The notes: generated by a model from the sequence alone, not told the origin. Positions 46,243 to 55,925 are shown, numbered from the stretch's first letter. The stretch: DNA of 64,000 nucleotides from Micrococcaceae bacterium Sec5.1 (GCA_039636795.1 CP143430.1:1674001-1738000), one strand, 5' to 3'. Made by a program: numbers and translations.

Positions 46243-47055
46243 TAGTCTGTACTCGACTGACGCCAGTCAGCTCTTCACTCAACCTTTTGTCGGGGAACAA
46301 ATGAATAAGAATGCGCTGCGCGGATTGTTCGTGTCAGGACTGTTGGTCATGGGCCTTACAGCCTGTGGCGGTGCCGGAACCAGCACGGAGGCTGCTTCCG
46401 CACCCGCAAGCGGGACGACGACTCAGACCTCCACACCGACGCCTGCAGAGGTGAAAAATTACACGGTGGAGGAGCTGACCTCCATTGTTGGTCAGATCCA
46501 GGACAAGCACGGAACCAAGCTCAGCGTTACTTCCAGTGCAGATATCAGTGGCTCCCAGGACCAGATGAAAGCTCTGTGGGCACAGATGCAGGTTGAACCC
46601 GCGGAGTGCAAGGATTTGGCCATGGGCTCGATGGCCCAGCCAACTACGGGCATAGTAGCCGCGGTTGGCGTTAGCCAGGATCTTGCTGCCGGTACCGTGA
46701 GCAGTATTTCCCTGGGGACCGGTCTGACTCCGGAGGCCCTCGAGAAGGCAGAGAAGAGCGTTGACGAACTGGCCACGTGTCAAAACATGACCCTGACAAC
46801 TCCAAATGGAACCACCACATTGCAGCTGACTGACTTGGGTAATCGGAAGCCCGTCGGTTCGCTCTATGCAACTCGAATGGACAGCAAATTGCCGGATGGT
46901 CGGACACAGTCGATGTTGATGTCGCAGGCTACTAAGCAGGGTGTGGTCATCGCAGCGATAGCCGTCGGGGGCAAGACAGAAGACGAAGCCTTGGCAACTG
47001 TCACCACTCTTATGGACCAAGCTGCGGCGCTCATCAAATAGCTGCTACTTACTTG
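46227..47055. repeat. 16-bp direct repeats flanking the lipoprotein gene
   Basis: AGCTGCTACTTACTTG occurs at 46227-46242 and 47040-47055, enclosing the lipoprotein gene. The second copy contains the stop codon of the convergent TetR gene. Confidence 0.85.
46301..47041 (+). CDS. Hypothetical lipoprotein
   Basis: I do not recognise the family. The 246-residue protein has a lipoprotein signal (hydrophobic core and the lipobox LTACGG, Cys near residue 22), then a Ser/Thr/Pro-rich spacer of about 25 residues and a C-terminal globular domain of about 190 residues with two Cys. It resembles secreted mycobacterial-type substrate-free lipoproteins (DUF5642-like) only weakly. Its bases are slightly more AT-rich than the neighbours and it is bounded by direct repeats, which may mark an insertion. 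ATG 46301 follows GGGGAA. Confidence 0.78.
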   Translation: MNKNALRGLFVSGLLVMGLTACGGAGTSTEAASAPASGTTTQTSTPTPAEVKNYTVEELTSIVGQIQDKHGTKLSVTSSADISGSQDQMKALWAQMQVEPAECKDLAMGSMAQPTTGIVAAVGVSQDLAAGTVSSISLGTGLTPEALEKAEKSVDELATCQNMTLTTPNGTTTLQLTDLGNRKPVGSLYATRMDSKLPDGRTQSMLMSQATKQGVVIAAIAVGGKTEDEALATVTTLMDQAAALIK

Positions 47056-47660
47056 GGGGAGTCCAGGTTCCCGGTGAGATACCGCTGGATGGTCGGTGCC
47101 ATCAGGCTCACTACCTCCTCCTGATCAGCACTCGCCAGCGGTTCGAGCCGGATTACGTAGCGGAGCAGCATCAGTCCAACCACTTGTGTCGCCACCAGAT
47201 TGCCGCGCAGCCGGACTTCCTCAGCAGGACCCTCCACGCCCACCATGACCCGGGACAGGATGGTCCGGCTCACCGTCTCCCGCAGCAGTGCCGTTTTGGC
47301 CTTCGATCCGATGGTTCCCCGGACGAATGCCACCAGGCCGGGCTGCGCCGGGCTCTCCCATAACCGCACTACCGCACGGACCAGTGCTTCAGCCCTCGCC
47401 TCCGGTTCCAGGGTTTCAACCCCGGCCAGTACCTCTTCAGGATCGGCAGGTAACTCCACACTGGAAGCGAACAACTCGTCTTTGCCTTTGAAGAAGTGGT
47501 GCACCATGGCCGGATCCACTGAAGCTTCCCGTGCCACTTGTCGAAGACTGGTGCCGTCGAACCCTTGCTCCGCGAACAACTTCCGGGCCGCCACCAGAAT
47601 GGCTTCGCGCGAATGATCGCTCCCGCTTCGACGGCCGCGGCGCAGGGGCTCCAGGCTCAT
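47049..47660 (-). CDS. TetR-family regulator of the adjacent ABC transporter
   Basis: A 203-residue regulator with N-terminal HTH (about 20-66, LFAEQGFDGTSLRQVA and VHHFFKGKDELF). It is the last gene of an operon with an ABC ATPase and permease, and overlaps the permease by 4 bp. It probably represses the operon promoter, where an AATTCA...TGAATT dyad is present. ATG 47660 is chosen because it begins the family core. Confidence 0.9.
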   Translation of the reverse strand: MSLEPLRRGRRSGSDHSREAILVAARKLFAEQGFDGTSLRQVAREASVDPAMVHHFFKGKDELFASSVELPADPEEVLAGVETLEPEARAEALVRAVVRLWESPAQPGLVAFVRGTIGSKAKTALLRETVSRTILSRVMVGVEGPAEEVRLRGNLVATQVVGLMLLRYVIRLEPLASADQEEVVSLMAPTIQRYLTGNLDSPK

Positions 47661-48412
47661 GACGTCTGCCGCCTCAGGGTCAATGAGGCAAGGACAAGGA
47701 CTCCGACAACGATTCCGCCCATCACCATGGTGTCCTGCCACATGGTTTCAGTTGCGTCGATGTTCCCTGCGATCTCCTGAAGGGCGTCAACAGAAAAGGT
47801 CAGGGGAAGGACTCCGGAGATGGCCTCGAGGACGTCGTTCATCTGCTCCCGGGCCACGAAGAGTCCGCAGAGCAGGATCTGGGGCACCACCACTACCGGC
47901 ATGAACTGCACAGCCTGGAACTCGGTGCGTGCAAAGGCCGAACACAGCAGCCCCAGGGCCACTCCAAGGACAGCGTTGATGACCGCGATCAGCACGACGA
48001 ACCCGGGACTGCCCTTGATGTCCAGATCGAAGATCCAGTACGCAACAGCTGTAGCCACGAGGGATTGCAGCGCGGCCATGATGGAGAAGGCAATGGCGTA
48101 GCCGAACAAGAGGTCCGCTTTATGGATGGGTGTGGTGAGGAGCCGCTCCAGGGTCCCGGAGGTTCGTTCCCGCAGCATGGTGATGGACGTGACCAGGAAC
48201 ATGACGACGAATGGGAAGATCGCCAGCATCATCAGGCCAACGCGGTCGAAGGTGCGCGGAAAGCCCGGGGGCAGTGTTTCGTTCTCGAAAAGATAATAGA
48301 CGGCTGTGAGCAGCAGCGCCGGAACCACCATAATGAGCGCCACGCTGCGGTGATCGTGCCGCAATTGACCCAGGACCCGGGCGGTGGTTGCAAGGGTCAT
48401 GCGAAGATTCAT
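47657..48412 (-). CDS. ABC transporter permease (ABC-2 type)
   Basis: A 251-residue ABC-2-type permease with six helices and the family-typical segment MLRERTSGTLERLLTTPIHKADLLFGY. It works with the ATPase encoded upstream, probably as a drug or lipid exporter. ATPase and permease overlap by 4 bp. Confidence 0.9.
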   Translation of the reverse strand: MNLRMTLATTARVLGQLRHDHRSVALIMVVPALLLTAVYYLFENETLPPGFPRTFDRVGLMMLAIFPFVVMFLVTSITMLRERTSGTLERLLTTPIHKADLLFGYAIAFSIMAALQSLVATAVAYWIFDLDIKGSPGFVVLIAVINAVLGVALGLLCSAFARTEFQAVQFMPVVVVPQILLCGLFVAREQMNDVLEAISGVLPLTFSVDALQEIAGNIDATETMWQDTMVMGGIVVGVLVLASLTLRRQTS

Positions 48413-49170
48413 GATGCCACCTGGCTTTCCTTTGCCGGCTGACCGCTGTCCGGGCCACGTTCGGCGTCTTTGATCATGTTCAGGAACGCGCGCTCAAGGT
48501 CATTGCTGCGTCCCCGGCTTGCGAGCTCGGCGGGTGTGAGCTGCGCCAACAGCAGGCCGTCCCGCAGAAGCAGCAACGAGGAACAATGCGACGCTTCTTC
48601 CATCACATGACTGGAAACCAGGAGCGTCGTTCCGCCAGCGGCCATGTCAACGAACCGCTCCCATAACTCCGCACGCAGTACCGGATCCAAGCCCACTGTC
48701 GGTTCGTCCAGGACCAGCAGCTTGGGGTGCGCCACCAGCGCGCATGCCAAGGACACGCGGCTGAACTCCCCGCCCGAGAGGTTCCCGGCTTTCTGCTTGG
48801 CAAACGATTCGAGCCCGACGGCGGCAATTGACTCCGCGACGTCCGTCGCCGTTGCCTTGTGCATGGCGCCGAAGTACTTCACGTTGGCTTCGACGCTAAG
48901 GTCCGAGTAGACGCTGGCACCTTGGGTGACGTACCCGACGTCGTGCCTTAATGGTGCGCTGCCCGCCGGACGGCCAAGGACACTGATGGATCCACGGGTG
49001 ATGCGTTGTACCCCAACGATGCCGCGCATGAGTGTCGTCTTGCCGCTTCCTGACGGGCCGAGCAGCCCCGTGATCTGCCCGCTGTCCACGGCAAAGTCCA
49101 GGCCCCGCAGAATTCTTGTCCGGCCCCGGGAGATGTGCAGGCCACTGGCTTCTATTGCTGCATCTGACAT
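48409..49170 (-). CDS. ABC transporter ATP-binding protein
   Basis: A 253-residue ATPase with Walker A LGPSGSGKTTLM, Q-loop near YVTQGASVY, signature NLSGGEFSRVSL, Walker B LLVLDEPTVGLDP and the switch His in SSHVMEE. It powers the adjacent ABC-2 permease. ATG 49170 follows GGAGG; a longer frame starts at TTG 49203. Confidence 0.94.
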   Translation of the reverse strand: MSDAAIEASGLHISRGRTRILRGLDFAVDSGQITGLLGPSGSGKTTLMRGIVGVQRITRGSISVLGRPAGSAPLRHDVGYVTQGASVYSDLSVEANVKYFGAMHKATATDVAESIAAVGLESFAKQKAGNLSGGEFSRVSLACALVAHPKLLVLDEPTVGLDPVLRAELWERFVDMAAGGTTLLVSSHVMEEASHCSSLLLLRDGLLLAQLTPAELASRGRSNDLERAFLNMIKDAERGPDSGQPAKESQVAS

Positions 49171-49193
49171 GGCTGCCTCCGGCACCAACGAGT

Positions 49194-49213
49194 AATTCAC
49201 CAAGTGATGAATT
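49194..49213. promoter_or_regulatory. Candidate operator of the TetR/ABC operon
   Basis: AATTCACCAAGTGATGAATT has perfect 6-bp outer arms (AATTCA/TGAATT), with a TCAC-CAA-GTGA half inside. It lies just upstream of the ATPase start. Confidence 0.5.
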
Positions 49214-49340
49214 AACGCTAAGTCTGGCCAACGGCGCGGTCAAGGGCACTTTGCCATCAAAATCCTTGAAAACGTGTCCGCTATCACATAAGTTTTTCCC
49301 AAGCCGTGTCGATGGGGCACGGGTGGTTACAGGGGGAATC

Positions 49341-49454
49341 ATGGCAAAAACCTTGAAGGATGCCTTTGGCAGCCGCACCATCCGTGAGCTCGGCAGTCAC
49401 CAATGCTTCCCAGTCGCAGGCGATCCCGTTCCGCTGGAGGGAACGGGGGACTAG
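49341..49454 (+). CDS. Possible 37-residue small protein
   Basis: A 37-codon frame preceded by AGGGGGAATC at good spacing, between the ABC operon and proS. The product (MAKTLKDAFGSRTIREL at the start) is basic and unknown to me. Its 3' part lies in a hairpin (CCCGTTCC/GGAACGGG), so it may simply be leader RNA. Confidence 0.3.
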   Translation: MAKTLKDAFGSRTIRELGSHQCFPVAGDPVPLEGTGD

Positions 49455-49459
49455 TCCCC
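49425..49459. promoter_or_regulatory. Two overlapping hairpins upstream of proS
   Basis: CCCGTTCC (49425-49432) pairs with GGAACGGG (49440-49447), while GGGGACTAGTCCCC (49446-49459) is a perfect 14-bp palindrome. They share bases, so they would exclude each other. Apart from these, the 500-bp gap 49171-49672 holds an operator, a small ORF and a 15-bp repeat. Confidence 0.45.
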
Positions 49460-49560
49460 GGACAGAGTCTGCGGCCGGCCGGCCGCTGAGCCACGCCATC
49501 GCAGGATGACCAGCCGAACTTTGGCCAGGGGCTTCCATACGCGACGGCGTGGCTCTTCTC

Positions 49561-49605
49561 TGTGCTGAGCTGTTCCGTGCTGGGCCATTCTGTGCTGAGC
49601 CGCCC
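49561..49605 (+). repeat. 15-bp tandem repeat, three copies, upstream of proS
   Basis: Three diverged 15-bp units starting TGTGCTGAG, CGTGCTGGG and TGTGCTGAG, 70 bp before the proS start. Confidence 0.65.
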
Positions 49606-49672
49606 GCCGGCAGCCGGTAGATTAGTAGACAGTTGTTTTTGCCACATCTGCCATAGAAACGGATACGTACCC

Positions 49673-51484
49673 GTGGTCCTTCGCCTTTCCCAGTTGTTCC
49701 TGCGCACCCTGCGTGAAGATCCCGTCGACGCCGAGGTCGCCAGCCACAAGCTCCTGGTCCGGGCTGGTTACATACGCCGTGCCGCGCCTGGCATTTACAC
49801 GTGGCTGCCGCTGGGACTGAGCGTCCTGCGCAAGGTGGAGGAGATCATCCGGCAGGAAATGTCCGCCATTGGTGCGCAGGAAGTCCACTTCCCGGCACTG
49901 CTGCCGCGCGAACCCTACGAGGCCACCAACCGCTGGACCGAGTACGGGGAGGGCCTGTTCCGGCTTCAGGACCGCAAGGGTGCCGACTACCTTCTGGCTC
50001 CGACGCATGAGGAAATGTTCACGCTCCTGGTCAAGGACCTGTACTCCTCGTACAAGGACCTGCCGTTGAGCCTGTACCAGATCCAGAACAAGTACCGCGA
50101 TGAAGCGCGCCCCCGCGCAGGTCTCCTCCGTGGGCGCGAATTCATCATGAAGGATTCTTACTCCTTCGACGTTGACGACGCCGGCTTGGACGCAAGCTAC
50201 GCCGCCCACCGCGCCGCATACCTGAAGATCTTCGAACGCCTGGGCTTGGAAGTCATTCCGGTTGCTGCCACCGCAGGTGCCATGGGTGGCTCCAAGAGCG
50301 AAGAATTCCTCTTCCCCACCGAGATCGGCGAGGACACCTTTGTGCGCTCGGCCGGCGGCTACTACGCCAACGTCGAGGCAGTCACCACGGTTGTCCCTGA
50401 GGATATTGATTTCACGGACGCGCCGGCTGCCCAGGTTCTGGGCACACCGAACACACCGACCATCGAGACACTGGTTGACGCAGCCAACCAGCTCGCACCC
50501 CGCAGCGAGGCCGACGGCGGTGCCTGGACTGCCGCTGATACGTTGAAAAACGTCGTCCTCGCCGTGACTCTGCCCACCGGTGAACGCCAGATCGTCGTCC
50601 TCGGCGTTCCGGGTGACCGTGCCGTGGATCTCAAGCGGGTGGAAGCGAACATTGGATCGTTCCTTCCCATCGCCGGCGAGATCGGGCTGGAAGCAGCCAA
50701 CGAGGAAGACCTCAAGAAGCTGCCGTGGTTGGTCAAGGGCTACATCGGCCCCGGTTTGTCCCTGGATGAAGCCGTGCTGGGCCTGGAAGGTTCTTCCAAG
50801 CTGCTGTTCCTCGTCGATCCCCGCGTCGTCTCCGGTACAACCTGGGTGACGGGCGCCAACATCGATGGCAAGCACGTCTTCGGACTGGTAGCGCGCCGCG
50901 ACTTCACCTGGGACGGCGTCATCGAATGCACCGACGTCCGGGCAGGGGATCCGGCGCCCGACGGCTCCGGACCGCTTGAAACTGCCCGTGGCATCGAAAT
51001 GGGCCACATCTTCCAACTCGGACGCAAGTACGCCGAGGCGCTGGATCTGAAGGTACTGGACCAGAACGGCAAGCAGGTAGTTGTCACCATGGGCTCCTAC
51101 GGTGTTGGTGTCACGCGTGCTGTCGCAGCCCTTGCCGAAGCCAACCATGACGACCGCGGCCTCGTGTGGCCACGTTCGGTGGCCCCGGCCGACGTACACG
51201 TTGTGGCGGTGGGCCGCGGCGACGAAATTTTCGAAGCTGCAGAGAAACTATCGGCGGAACTCGAGGCAGCAGGCCTCGCCGTCATCTTTGATGACCGGCC
51301 CAAGGTTTCTCCCGGCGTCAAGTTTGGCGATGCCGAGCTCGTCGGCGTGCCCACTATCCTGGCCGTCGGCCGTGGACTCGTGGACGGCGTAGTGGAGATC
51401 AAGGACCGTCGCAGCGGTGAAGCCGAGAACATCTCGGTGGAAAAAGCCGTGGATTACGTGGTCAACGCTGTCCGTAACCGGTGA
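49673..51484 (+). CDS. proS: Prolyl-tRNA synthetase
   Basis: ProRS attaches proline to tRNA-Pro. The 603-residue product is the long bacterial form, with an editing (INS) domain between the class II motifs: motif 1 near [12 protein letters not shown], motif 2 in [21 protein letters not shown] (seen as [12 protein letters not shown]), motif 3 and [10 protein letters not shown], and the C-terminal anticodon domain. GTG 49673 gives the typical VVLRLSQLF start; the longer frame from 49562 is rejected. Confidence 0.96.
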   Translation: MVLRLSQLFLRTLREDPVDAEVASHKLLVRAGYIRRAAPGIYTWLPLGLSVLRKVEEIIRQEMSAIGAQEVHFPALLPREPYEATNRWTEYGEGLFRLQDRKGADYLLAPTHEEMFTLLVKDLYSSYKDLPLSLYQIQNKYRDEARPRAGLLRGREFIMKDSYSFDVDDAGLDASYAAHRAAYLKIFERLGLEVIPVAATAGAMGGSKSEEFLFPTEIGEDTFVRSAGGYYANVEAVTTVVPEDIDFTDAPAAQVLGTPNTPTIETLVDAANQLAPRSEADGGAWTAADTLKNVVLAVTLPTGERQIVVLGVPGDRAVDLKRVEANIGSFLPIAGEIGLEAANEEDLKKLPWLVKGYIGPGLSLDEAVLGLEGSSKLLFLVDPRVVSGTTWVTGANIDGKHVFGLVARRDFTWDGVIECTDVRAGDPAPDGSGPLETARGIEMGHIFQLGRKYAEALDLKVLDQNGKQVVVTMGSYGVGVTRAVAALAEANHDDRGLVWPRSVAPADVHVVAVGRGDEIFEAAEKLSAELEAAGLAVIFDDRPKVSPGVKFGDAELVGVPTILAVGRGLVDGVVEIKDRRSGEAENISVEKAVDYVVNAVRNR

Positions 51485-52275
51485 TTTCCGGCTTCGAGAC
51501 CATCCAGCTCACCACCATCATCCTGATTGTGGTGGCTGGATTCGCAGCCGGCTGGGTTGACGCGGTAGTAGGAGGCGGGGGGCTGATCCAGCTCCCCGCA
51601 CTGCTGCTGGTGTCTGGCATCACCCCCGTCCAGGCCCTGGCCACGAACAAGATGGGTTCCATCTTCGGCACCACCACCAGTGCCACAACGTATTACCGGC
51701 GGGTGGGACCGGACCTCAAGACGGCAATACCCATGGCGGTGATTGCACTGGCGGGGAGCTTTGGCGGTGCCATCCTCGCTGCATCGCTGCCAGCCAGCGT
51801 CTTCAAGCCCATCATTGTGATGGCGCTGATCGCCGTCGCGATTTTCACGGCACTCCGCCCCAGTGCGGGCGAGCTGACGGCTCTGCGGCACGATGGGCAC
51901 AAGCACTATGTGGTGGCCTGCCTGATCGGTGCCGTGATCGGTTTTTACGATGGCCTGATCGGTCCCGGTACGGGATCATTCCTGGTGATCGCCTTGGTCT
52001 CGGCCATGGGCTACGCCTTCCTCGAAGCCAGCGCAAAGGCCAAGATCGTCAACATGGCCACCAATGCCGGTGCCCTCATTTTCTTCCTCCCTCACGGCTC
52101 CTTGCTGTGGGGAGTGGGCCTGGTGCTGGGGCTGGCGAACATGGCGGGCGGATACCTTGGTGCCCGGACAGCTGTGGCCAGGGGGAGCGGGTTTGTACGG
52201 ATCGTGTTCCTGATCGTCGTGGCGGCATTGATCATCAAGCTCGGCATGGACGTCTGGAACGACAACGTCAGCTGA
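51481..52275 (+). CDS. TauE/SafE-family sulfite exporter-like protein
   Basis: A 264-residue membrane protein of the TauE/SafE family with about eight helices, and the family motifs [20 protein letters not shown] (20 residues) near 20-40 and [16 protein letters not shown] near 150. It may export sulfite or sulfonates, or another anion. It overlaps proS by 4 bp, so it may be cotranslated with it. Confidence 0.9.
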   Translation: MISGFETIQLTTIILIVVAGFAAGWVDAVVGGGGLIQLPALLLVSGITPVQALATNKMGSIFGTTTSATTYYRRVGPDLKTAIPMAVIALAGSFGGAILAASLPASVFKPIIVMALIAVAIFTALRPSAGELTALRHDGHKHYVVACLIGAVIGFYDGLIGPGTGSFLVIALVSAMGYAFLEASAKAKIVNMATNAGALIFFLPHGSLLWGVGLVLGLANMAGGYLGARTAVARGSGFVRIVFLIVVAALIIKLGMDVWNDNVS

Positions 52276-53281
52276 CTGCGTCCCCGGGCTCAGGCAAATC
52301 CTGTGCTGCTGGAAGTCCTTCGAGTGTCCTGCCCGCCAACGTGCTGGCCACCCATAAAGAACGGGCCAGATCGCCTTCGTGTCCTCGTTTTCCCGCGTAC
52401 CACAGGGCGTTGTCCACTTCGCGGGCAACGCTCCACTGTCGCGCGACCTCCGGATCAAGCCCAGCGGCGAGGCTGAATTCCCGGCATCGCTCCCGCAGGG
52501 CAGCTGCAGGATCGCGGCGTGACAGATCCTTGATCCGGTTCCACAGAACAGGCGCCACCGCAAATTCGGCCTCACCGATCTGCGGCTGCGGATCGATGGC
52601 CACGTATTCGCGGCGGTCCCCGCCCAAGGTGCCGAGGATGTTCATGAAATGCAGATCGGTGTGCACCAGGACGTCCCTGCCGGATCGGCGGCCCACAGCA
52701 CCGCGGGTCTGGCACACCTCCAGTGCAGCCTCCAACAACCACCGCGGGAAGGGTCGGTCCTGCCGCTCCCACTCAGAAGGCATTTCGTCGCTCCAGCGCT
52801 CGGCCGTGGCAGCGATGTGATCGAATCCCCGCCACTCGGGACGATCATCAGGGGTAATGGAAAGCTCGCGCATGATCTCACCCCAGACCTGCCGGGCCTC
52901 ATCCATGGGGACATCCTGTAGCCAACAGGACGCGTCGAGGCGTTCCAGCAGCATAGAGCAACTGGCGGTGTCGGCAGCCAGGAGCCCGACAGCTCCGTGG
53001 CCGCCCCACAGGGCCAAGGCATGGCGCTCCACGAGAGCTTCCTCATGCGGATAGGCGATCTTCAGGGCAGCCTGCCTGCCGTGCTGGAGAACGGGCACAA
53101 CCAAGGCTCCGTGTCCGTTCCAGGGCTCTTCACCGGGTGCGAGGTCCACGGACAACTGCCAACGGTCCAAAGCCTCACGGATAAGCCCCGGAAGGCTCGC
53201 CAGCCAGTCCCGCCCCGCAGAATCGCGGTTGTATCGGGCGTGCAGGTCGCCCGGAATCGGAATCATGGCGTGAAGGGTCAC
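52268..53281 (-). CDS. APH(6)-family aminoglycoside/hydroxyurea phosphotransferase-like protein
   Basis: A 337-residue kinase of the APH_6_hur group. The kinase fold shows LVVPVLQHGRQAALKIAYP in the N lobe and the catalytic HTDLHFMNIL with AIDPQP in the C lobe. Such genes are common in actinobacteria and need not confer resistance. GTG 53281 has no ribosome site, but TAGGCT ends 6 nt before it, indicating a leaderless mRNA. Its stop overlaps the TauE gene by 8 bp in convergent orientation. Confidence 0.88.
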   Translation of the reverse strand: MTLHAMIPIPGDLHARYNRDSAGRDWLASLPGLIREALDRWQLSVDLAPGEEPWNGHGALVVPVLQHGRQAALKIAYPHEEALVERHALALWGGHGAVGLLAADTASCSMLLERLDASCWLQDVPMDEARQVWGEIMRELSITPDDRPEWRGFDHIAATAERWSDEMPSEWERQDRPFPRWLLEAALEVCQTRGAVGRRSGRDVLVHTDLHFMNILGTLGGDRREYVAIDPQPQIGEAEFAVAPVLWNRIKDLSRRDPAAALRERCREFSLAAGLDPEVARQWSVAREVDNALWYAGKRGHEGDLARSLWVASTLAGRTLEGLPAAQDLPEPGDAVS

Positions 53282-53287
53282 GCCATC

Positions 53288-53293
53288 AGCCTA
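53288..53293 (-). promoter_or_regulatory. Putative -10 of the APH-like gene (leaderless)
   Basis: TAGGCT on the minus strand ends 6 nt before the GTG start. Confidence 0.5.
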
Positions 53294-53315
53294 GCTCTGC
53301 CCGGCGGTACTACCC

Positions 53316-54044
53316 TCAGAAAACGCCGCTGGCGCCCAAGAGGCTTCCGATCGAGAACGTGGCTGCAAGCGCCAAGGCCCCGCCCAGCACCACCCGGGCT
53401 GCTGCCCGGAACCTGGGTGCCCCACCAATCCAGGCCCCCAGGGCTCCCGTGATCGCGAGAGCCAGCAGGACGGCAGCGAACGTCAGTGGAACCCGCATTT
53501 CGGGGGGAGGGAGCAGGATGGCCAGCATGGGAAGCACGGCGCCCAGGGTAAATGCCACTGCCGAGGCAAAGGCGGCGTTCCACGGACTCACGATGTCGTC
53601 TTCGTGGATATTGAGCTCGGCGGACAAGTGCGCCGCAAGGGCATCGTGCTTCGTGAGTTCTTCGGCCACTGTCCGGGCGGTACGCGGTGTGAGCCCCTTC
53701 GCCTGGTAGATCGCGGCAAGCTCCTCGAGTTCTTCCTCCGGCTGTTCGGCGAGTTCCCGGCGTTCCTTCTCGATGAGCGACTTCTGCGTGTCGCTCTGGC
53801 TACTGACAGATACGTATTCGCCCAACGCCATGGAAATGGCGCCACCCACCAGGCCAGCCGTACCAGCAGCGAGGATGCTGCCGGTGTTGGTCGTGGCACC
53901 GGCCACGCCGACGACGATCGCGGCGACGGAGACGATGCCGTCATTCGCCCCCAAAACTCCGGCGCGCAGCCAGTTCAGCCTATGGGCCAGGTCATCACGA
54001 TGCGGTTCGTTCTCGTGTGTGGTAGCAGTTTCTGCGGAAGCCAT
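53316..54044 (-). CDS. VIT1/CCC1-family transporter
   Basis: A 242-residue VIT1/CCC1 protein with about five helices and the family motifs LRAGVLGANDGIVSVAAIVVG and AGTAGLVGGAISMALGEYVSVSSQ, seen as GLVGGAISMALGEYVSV, and the cytoplasmic metal-binding loop rich in Glu (LIEKERRELAEQPEEELEEL). It probably moves iron or manganese. It lies 88 bp from a ferritin-like gene. Confidence 0.92.
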   Translation of the reverse strand: MASAETATTHENEPHRDDLAHRLNWLRAGVLGANDGIVSVAAIVVGVAGATTNTGSILAAGTAGLVGGAISMALGEYVSVSSQSDTQKSLIEKERRELAEQPEEELEELAAIYQAKGLTPRTARTVAEELTKHDALAAHLSAELNIHEDDIVSPWNAAFASAVAFTLGAVLPMLAILLPPPEMRVPLTFAAVLLALAITGALGAWIGGAPRFRAAARVVLGGALALAATFSIGSLLGASGVF

Positions 54045-54131
54045 GGTTCAAGCCAAGCACCGCCGGGCCGCCTTGGCCAGCATGGCTAGGCTCGCCTACC
54101 CCATCCGCGGCTTGGACTAACTGGCTTTGGA

Positions 54132-55226
54132 CTAACTGCGGGTGGGCGTCGGCAGGGGAGGCAAGTCATCGGCGTCGAAGTCCAACCCCGGCAAAGCGGC
54201 CAGCGCGGCACCCCAATGCAAGCTCCTGCGCACGGCCGCCAGCAGGCCGCTGGTGGCCCAGTCCCGGGTCTCTCCTGTCGAAAGCGCGATGAGATCTCCA
54301 AATCCCTGCAGGGAGTCCGATTCCAGGGCTCCCAAGCCCGCGGCCGGGTCTTCAGCGAACTGTGCAGGCAGCCTGTATCCGGCCTCCCGGGTAGGGACGT
54401 CGCCGCAGTTACGGCGGGTCAAGGCCTCCGCTTGTTGAAGCAGACGCTCGTGCACCGCAAGATCCTTGGCGGCTTGGGCAGTTGCGCCAGCGTCCAATCG
54501 CTTCAGCGCCACCTGATAGATGTAGACGGCTTCCTGTTCGGAACGGACAGTGGCGGCCAAAGCCGCATCGGTGGTGGCAGCGGTTGCATCCGGGGTGGGG
54601 CTGACTGAAGGGCACTGGTGCACAGCCGGTGTAGTGGCAGGCGGGTTACCACTCGACGTCGGCGACGGTACCGGCAGCTGCCACACCGCAGCCAGCTTTT
54701 CGCCTTGGAGAAGTTGGGCGGATCCGACGGCGGCGAGCAACCGGGCGATCCCGCCGTCGGCCTCGCGGGCGTCGTCCAGTCGTTGCCGCCCGCTGGCGGT
54801 CAGGCCAGCCACGACTGCAGCGGGCGTCGCTTGCTGGGCCGCATCATCCTCAGAAGGGTCATCTTTATCGCTTGCCGTCGAGGCTGCGGAGGTGGCAGCA
54901 GCTGCGGCAGAAGGTGGAAGGAGGGTCCGGGACTGTGTTGTCAGCAATGTCACAGCATCGTCCAGGGCGGGCGTTTGGGAACCAGATCCTCCAGCTGCCA
55001 TCAATCCAGCAGCCGATTCCAGCAGCCCCTTAGTATCGGCGAAAGCGTCGGCGAGGGCAGACTCGGAGAATGAAACCGCAGGGGGAGTCCCGGAATCCCG
55101 CGGTAGAAGTACGATTCCCGTGCCCGCAACGAGCAGCGCAACCACGGAAATGAGAAGGAGCCGACCCCACGCTGGTGATTGTCGTTTTTCACTTGTCTGC
55201 TCGTCCACAACACACCATGGTGTCAT
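54132..55226 (-). CDS. Membrane-anchored DUF4439 ferritin-like protein
   Basis: A 364-residue protein: a cytoplasmic N terminus, one membrane helix (about 22-42, LLLISVVALLVAGTGIVLL), a low-complexity Ala/Ser/Asp-rich stretch, and a C-terminal DUF4439 ferritin-like helical domain with QEAVYIYQVALKRLDAG and EWATSGLLAA-like helices. Such domains may bind iron, but the usual metal Glu/His set cannot be confirmed. The start may be ATG 55226 or GTG 55208. It is divergent from rimP, as often in Micrococcales. Confidence 0.82.
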   Translation of the reverse strand: MTPWCVVDEQTSEKRQSPAWGRLLLISVVALLVAGTGIVLLPRDSGTPPAVSFSESALADAFADTKGLLESAAGLMAAGGSGSQTPALDDAVTLLTTQSRTLLPPSAAAAATSAASTASDKDDPSEDDAAQQATPAAVVAGLTASGRQRLDDAREADGGIARLLAAVGSAQLLQGEKLAAVWQLPVPSPTSSGNPPATTPAVHQCPSVSPTPDATAATTDAALAATVRSEQEAVYIYQVALKRLDAGATAQAAKDLAVHERLLQQAEALTRRNCGDVPTREAGYRLPAQFAEDPAAGLGALESDSLQGFGDLIALSTGETRDWATSGLLAAVRRSLHWGAALAALPGLDFDADDLPPLPTPTRS

Positions 55227-55313
55227 GTGGACGGGAAACTCCGTGCACCATGTGCTGCCGAAAATCGTTAGGCTAGTAGTCACAACAACATCTATCGGGA
55301 GGCGGCGGGCAAC

Positions 55314-55925
55314 GTGAGTGACTCGGAAGCCACGACTTCAACAGACCGTACTGAGTCGAATTCAACGGCCACCATCCACAACCCGGAAGAGCGCAGGCTA
55401 AAGGCGCTGCTCGAACCGGCAGTCCTTGCCAACAGGCTCTACCTCGAGGATGTTTCCATCCACGTTGCCGGTTCACACCGCACGGTCCACGTCGTCGTGG
55501 ACCTTCCGCAGGAGGAGACCGGAGGCGTCAGCCTTGACGCCATCGCAGATGTCTCGCGTGGGTTGTCCGATATTCTGGACAACGATCCCCACGACGACGG
55601 CCGTCCCTACGACCTCGAAGTTTCTTCGCCAGGAGTAGGCCGTCCGCTGACGGAACCACGCCACTGGCACAGGGCCCGCGGCCGCATGGTCAGGGTCAAC
55701 GTCATCCAGGGTGAGAACGTCCTTGGCCGGATTGCGTCAGTAGATGACGCCGGTGTGACCCTCATTCCGGAGCACGAGGTCAAAAAGGGCATGAAGCCCA
55801 AACAGGGGGACCCCATCACTATTCCTTTCGACAGGATCCGCCACGGAAAAGTCGAGATTGAATTCAGCCACCTCCACGAGGCCGGGCTGGCAGACGAACA
55901 CAATGGACCTTCCGAGGAGGCCTAA
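55314..55925 (+). CDS. rimP: Ribosome maturation factor RimP
   Basis: RimP is needed to mature the 30S subunit. The 203-residue product has an N-terminal RimP domain with [21 protein letters not shown] and the Sm-like C-terminal domain ([15 protein letters not shown] and [13 protein letters not shown]). GTG 55314 follows GGGAGGCGG. It overlaps nusA by one base. Confidence 0.95.
   Translation: MSDSEATTSTDRTESNSTATIHNPEERRLKALLEPAVLANRLYLEDVSIHVAGSHRTVHVVVDLPQEETGGVSLDAIADVSRGLSDILDNDPHDDGRPYDLEVSSPGVGRPLTEPRHWHRARGRMVRVNVIQGENVLGRIASVDDAGVTLIPEHEVKKGMKPKQGDPITIPFDRIRHGKVEIEFSHLHEAGLADEHNGPSEEA

Noticed and set aside
49171..49672. T-box riboswitch before proS
   Set aside because: I found no T-box core sequence or specifier loop; only generic hairpins are visible.
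49622..51199. 525-residue minus-strand frame over proS
   Set aside because: It is antisense to proS, with no recognisable domain.
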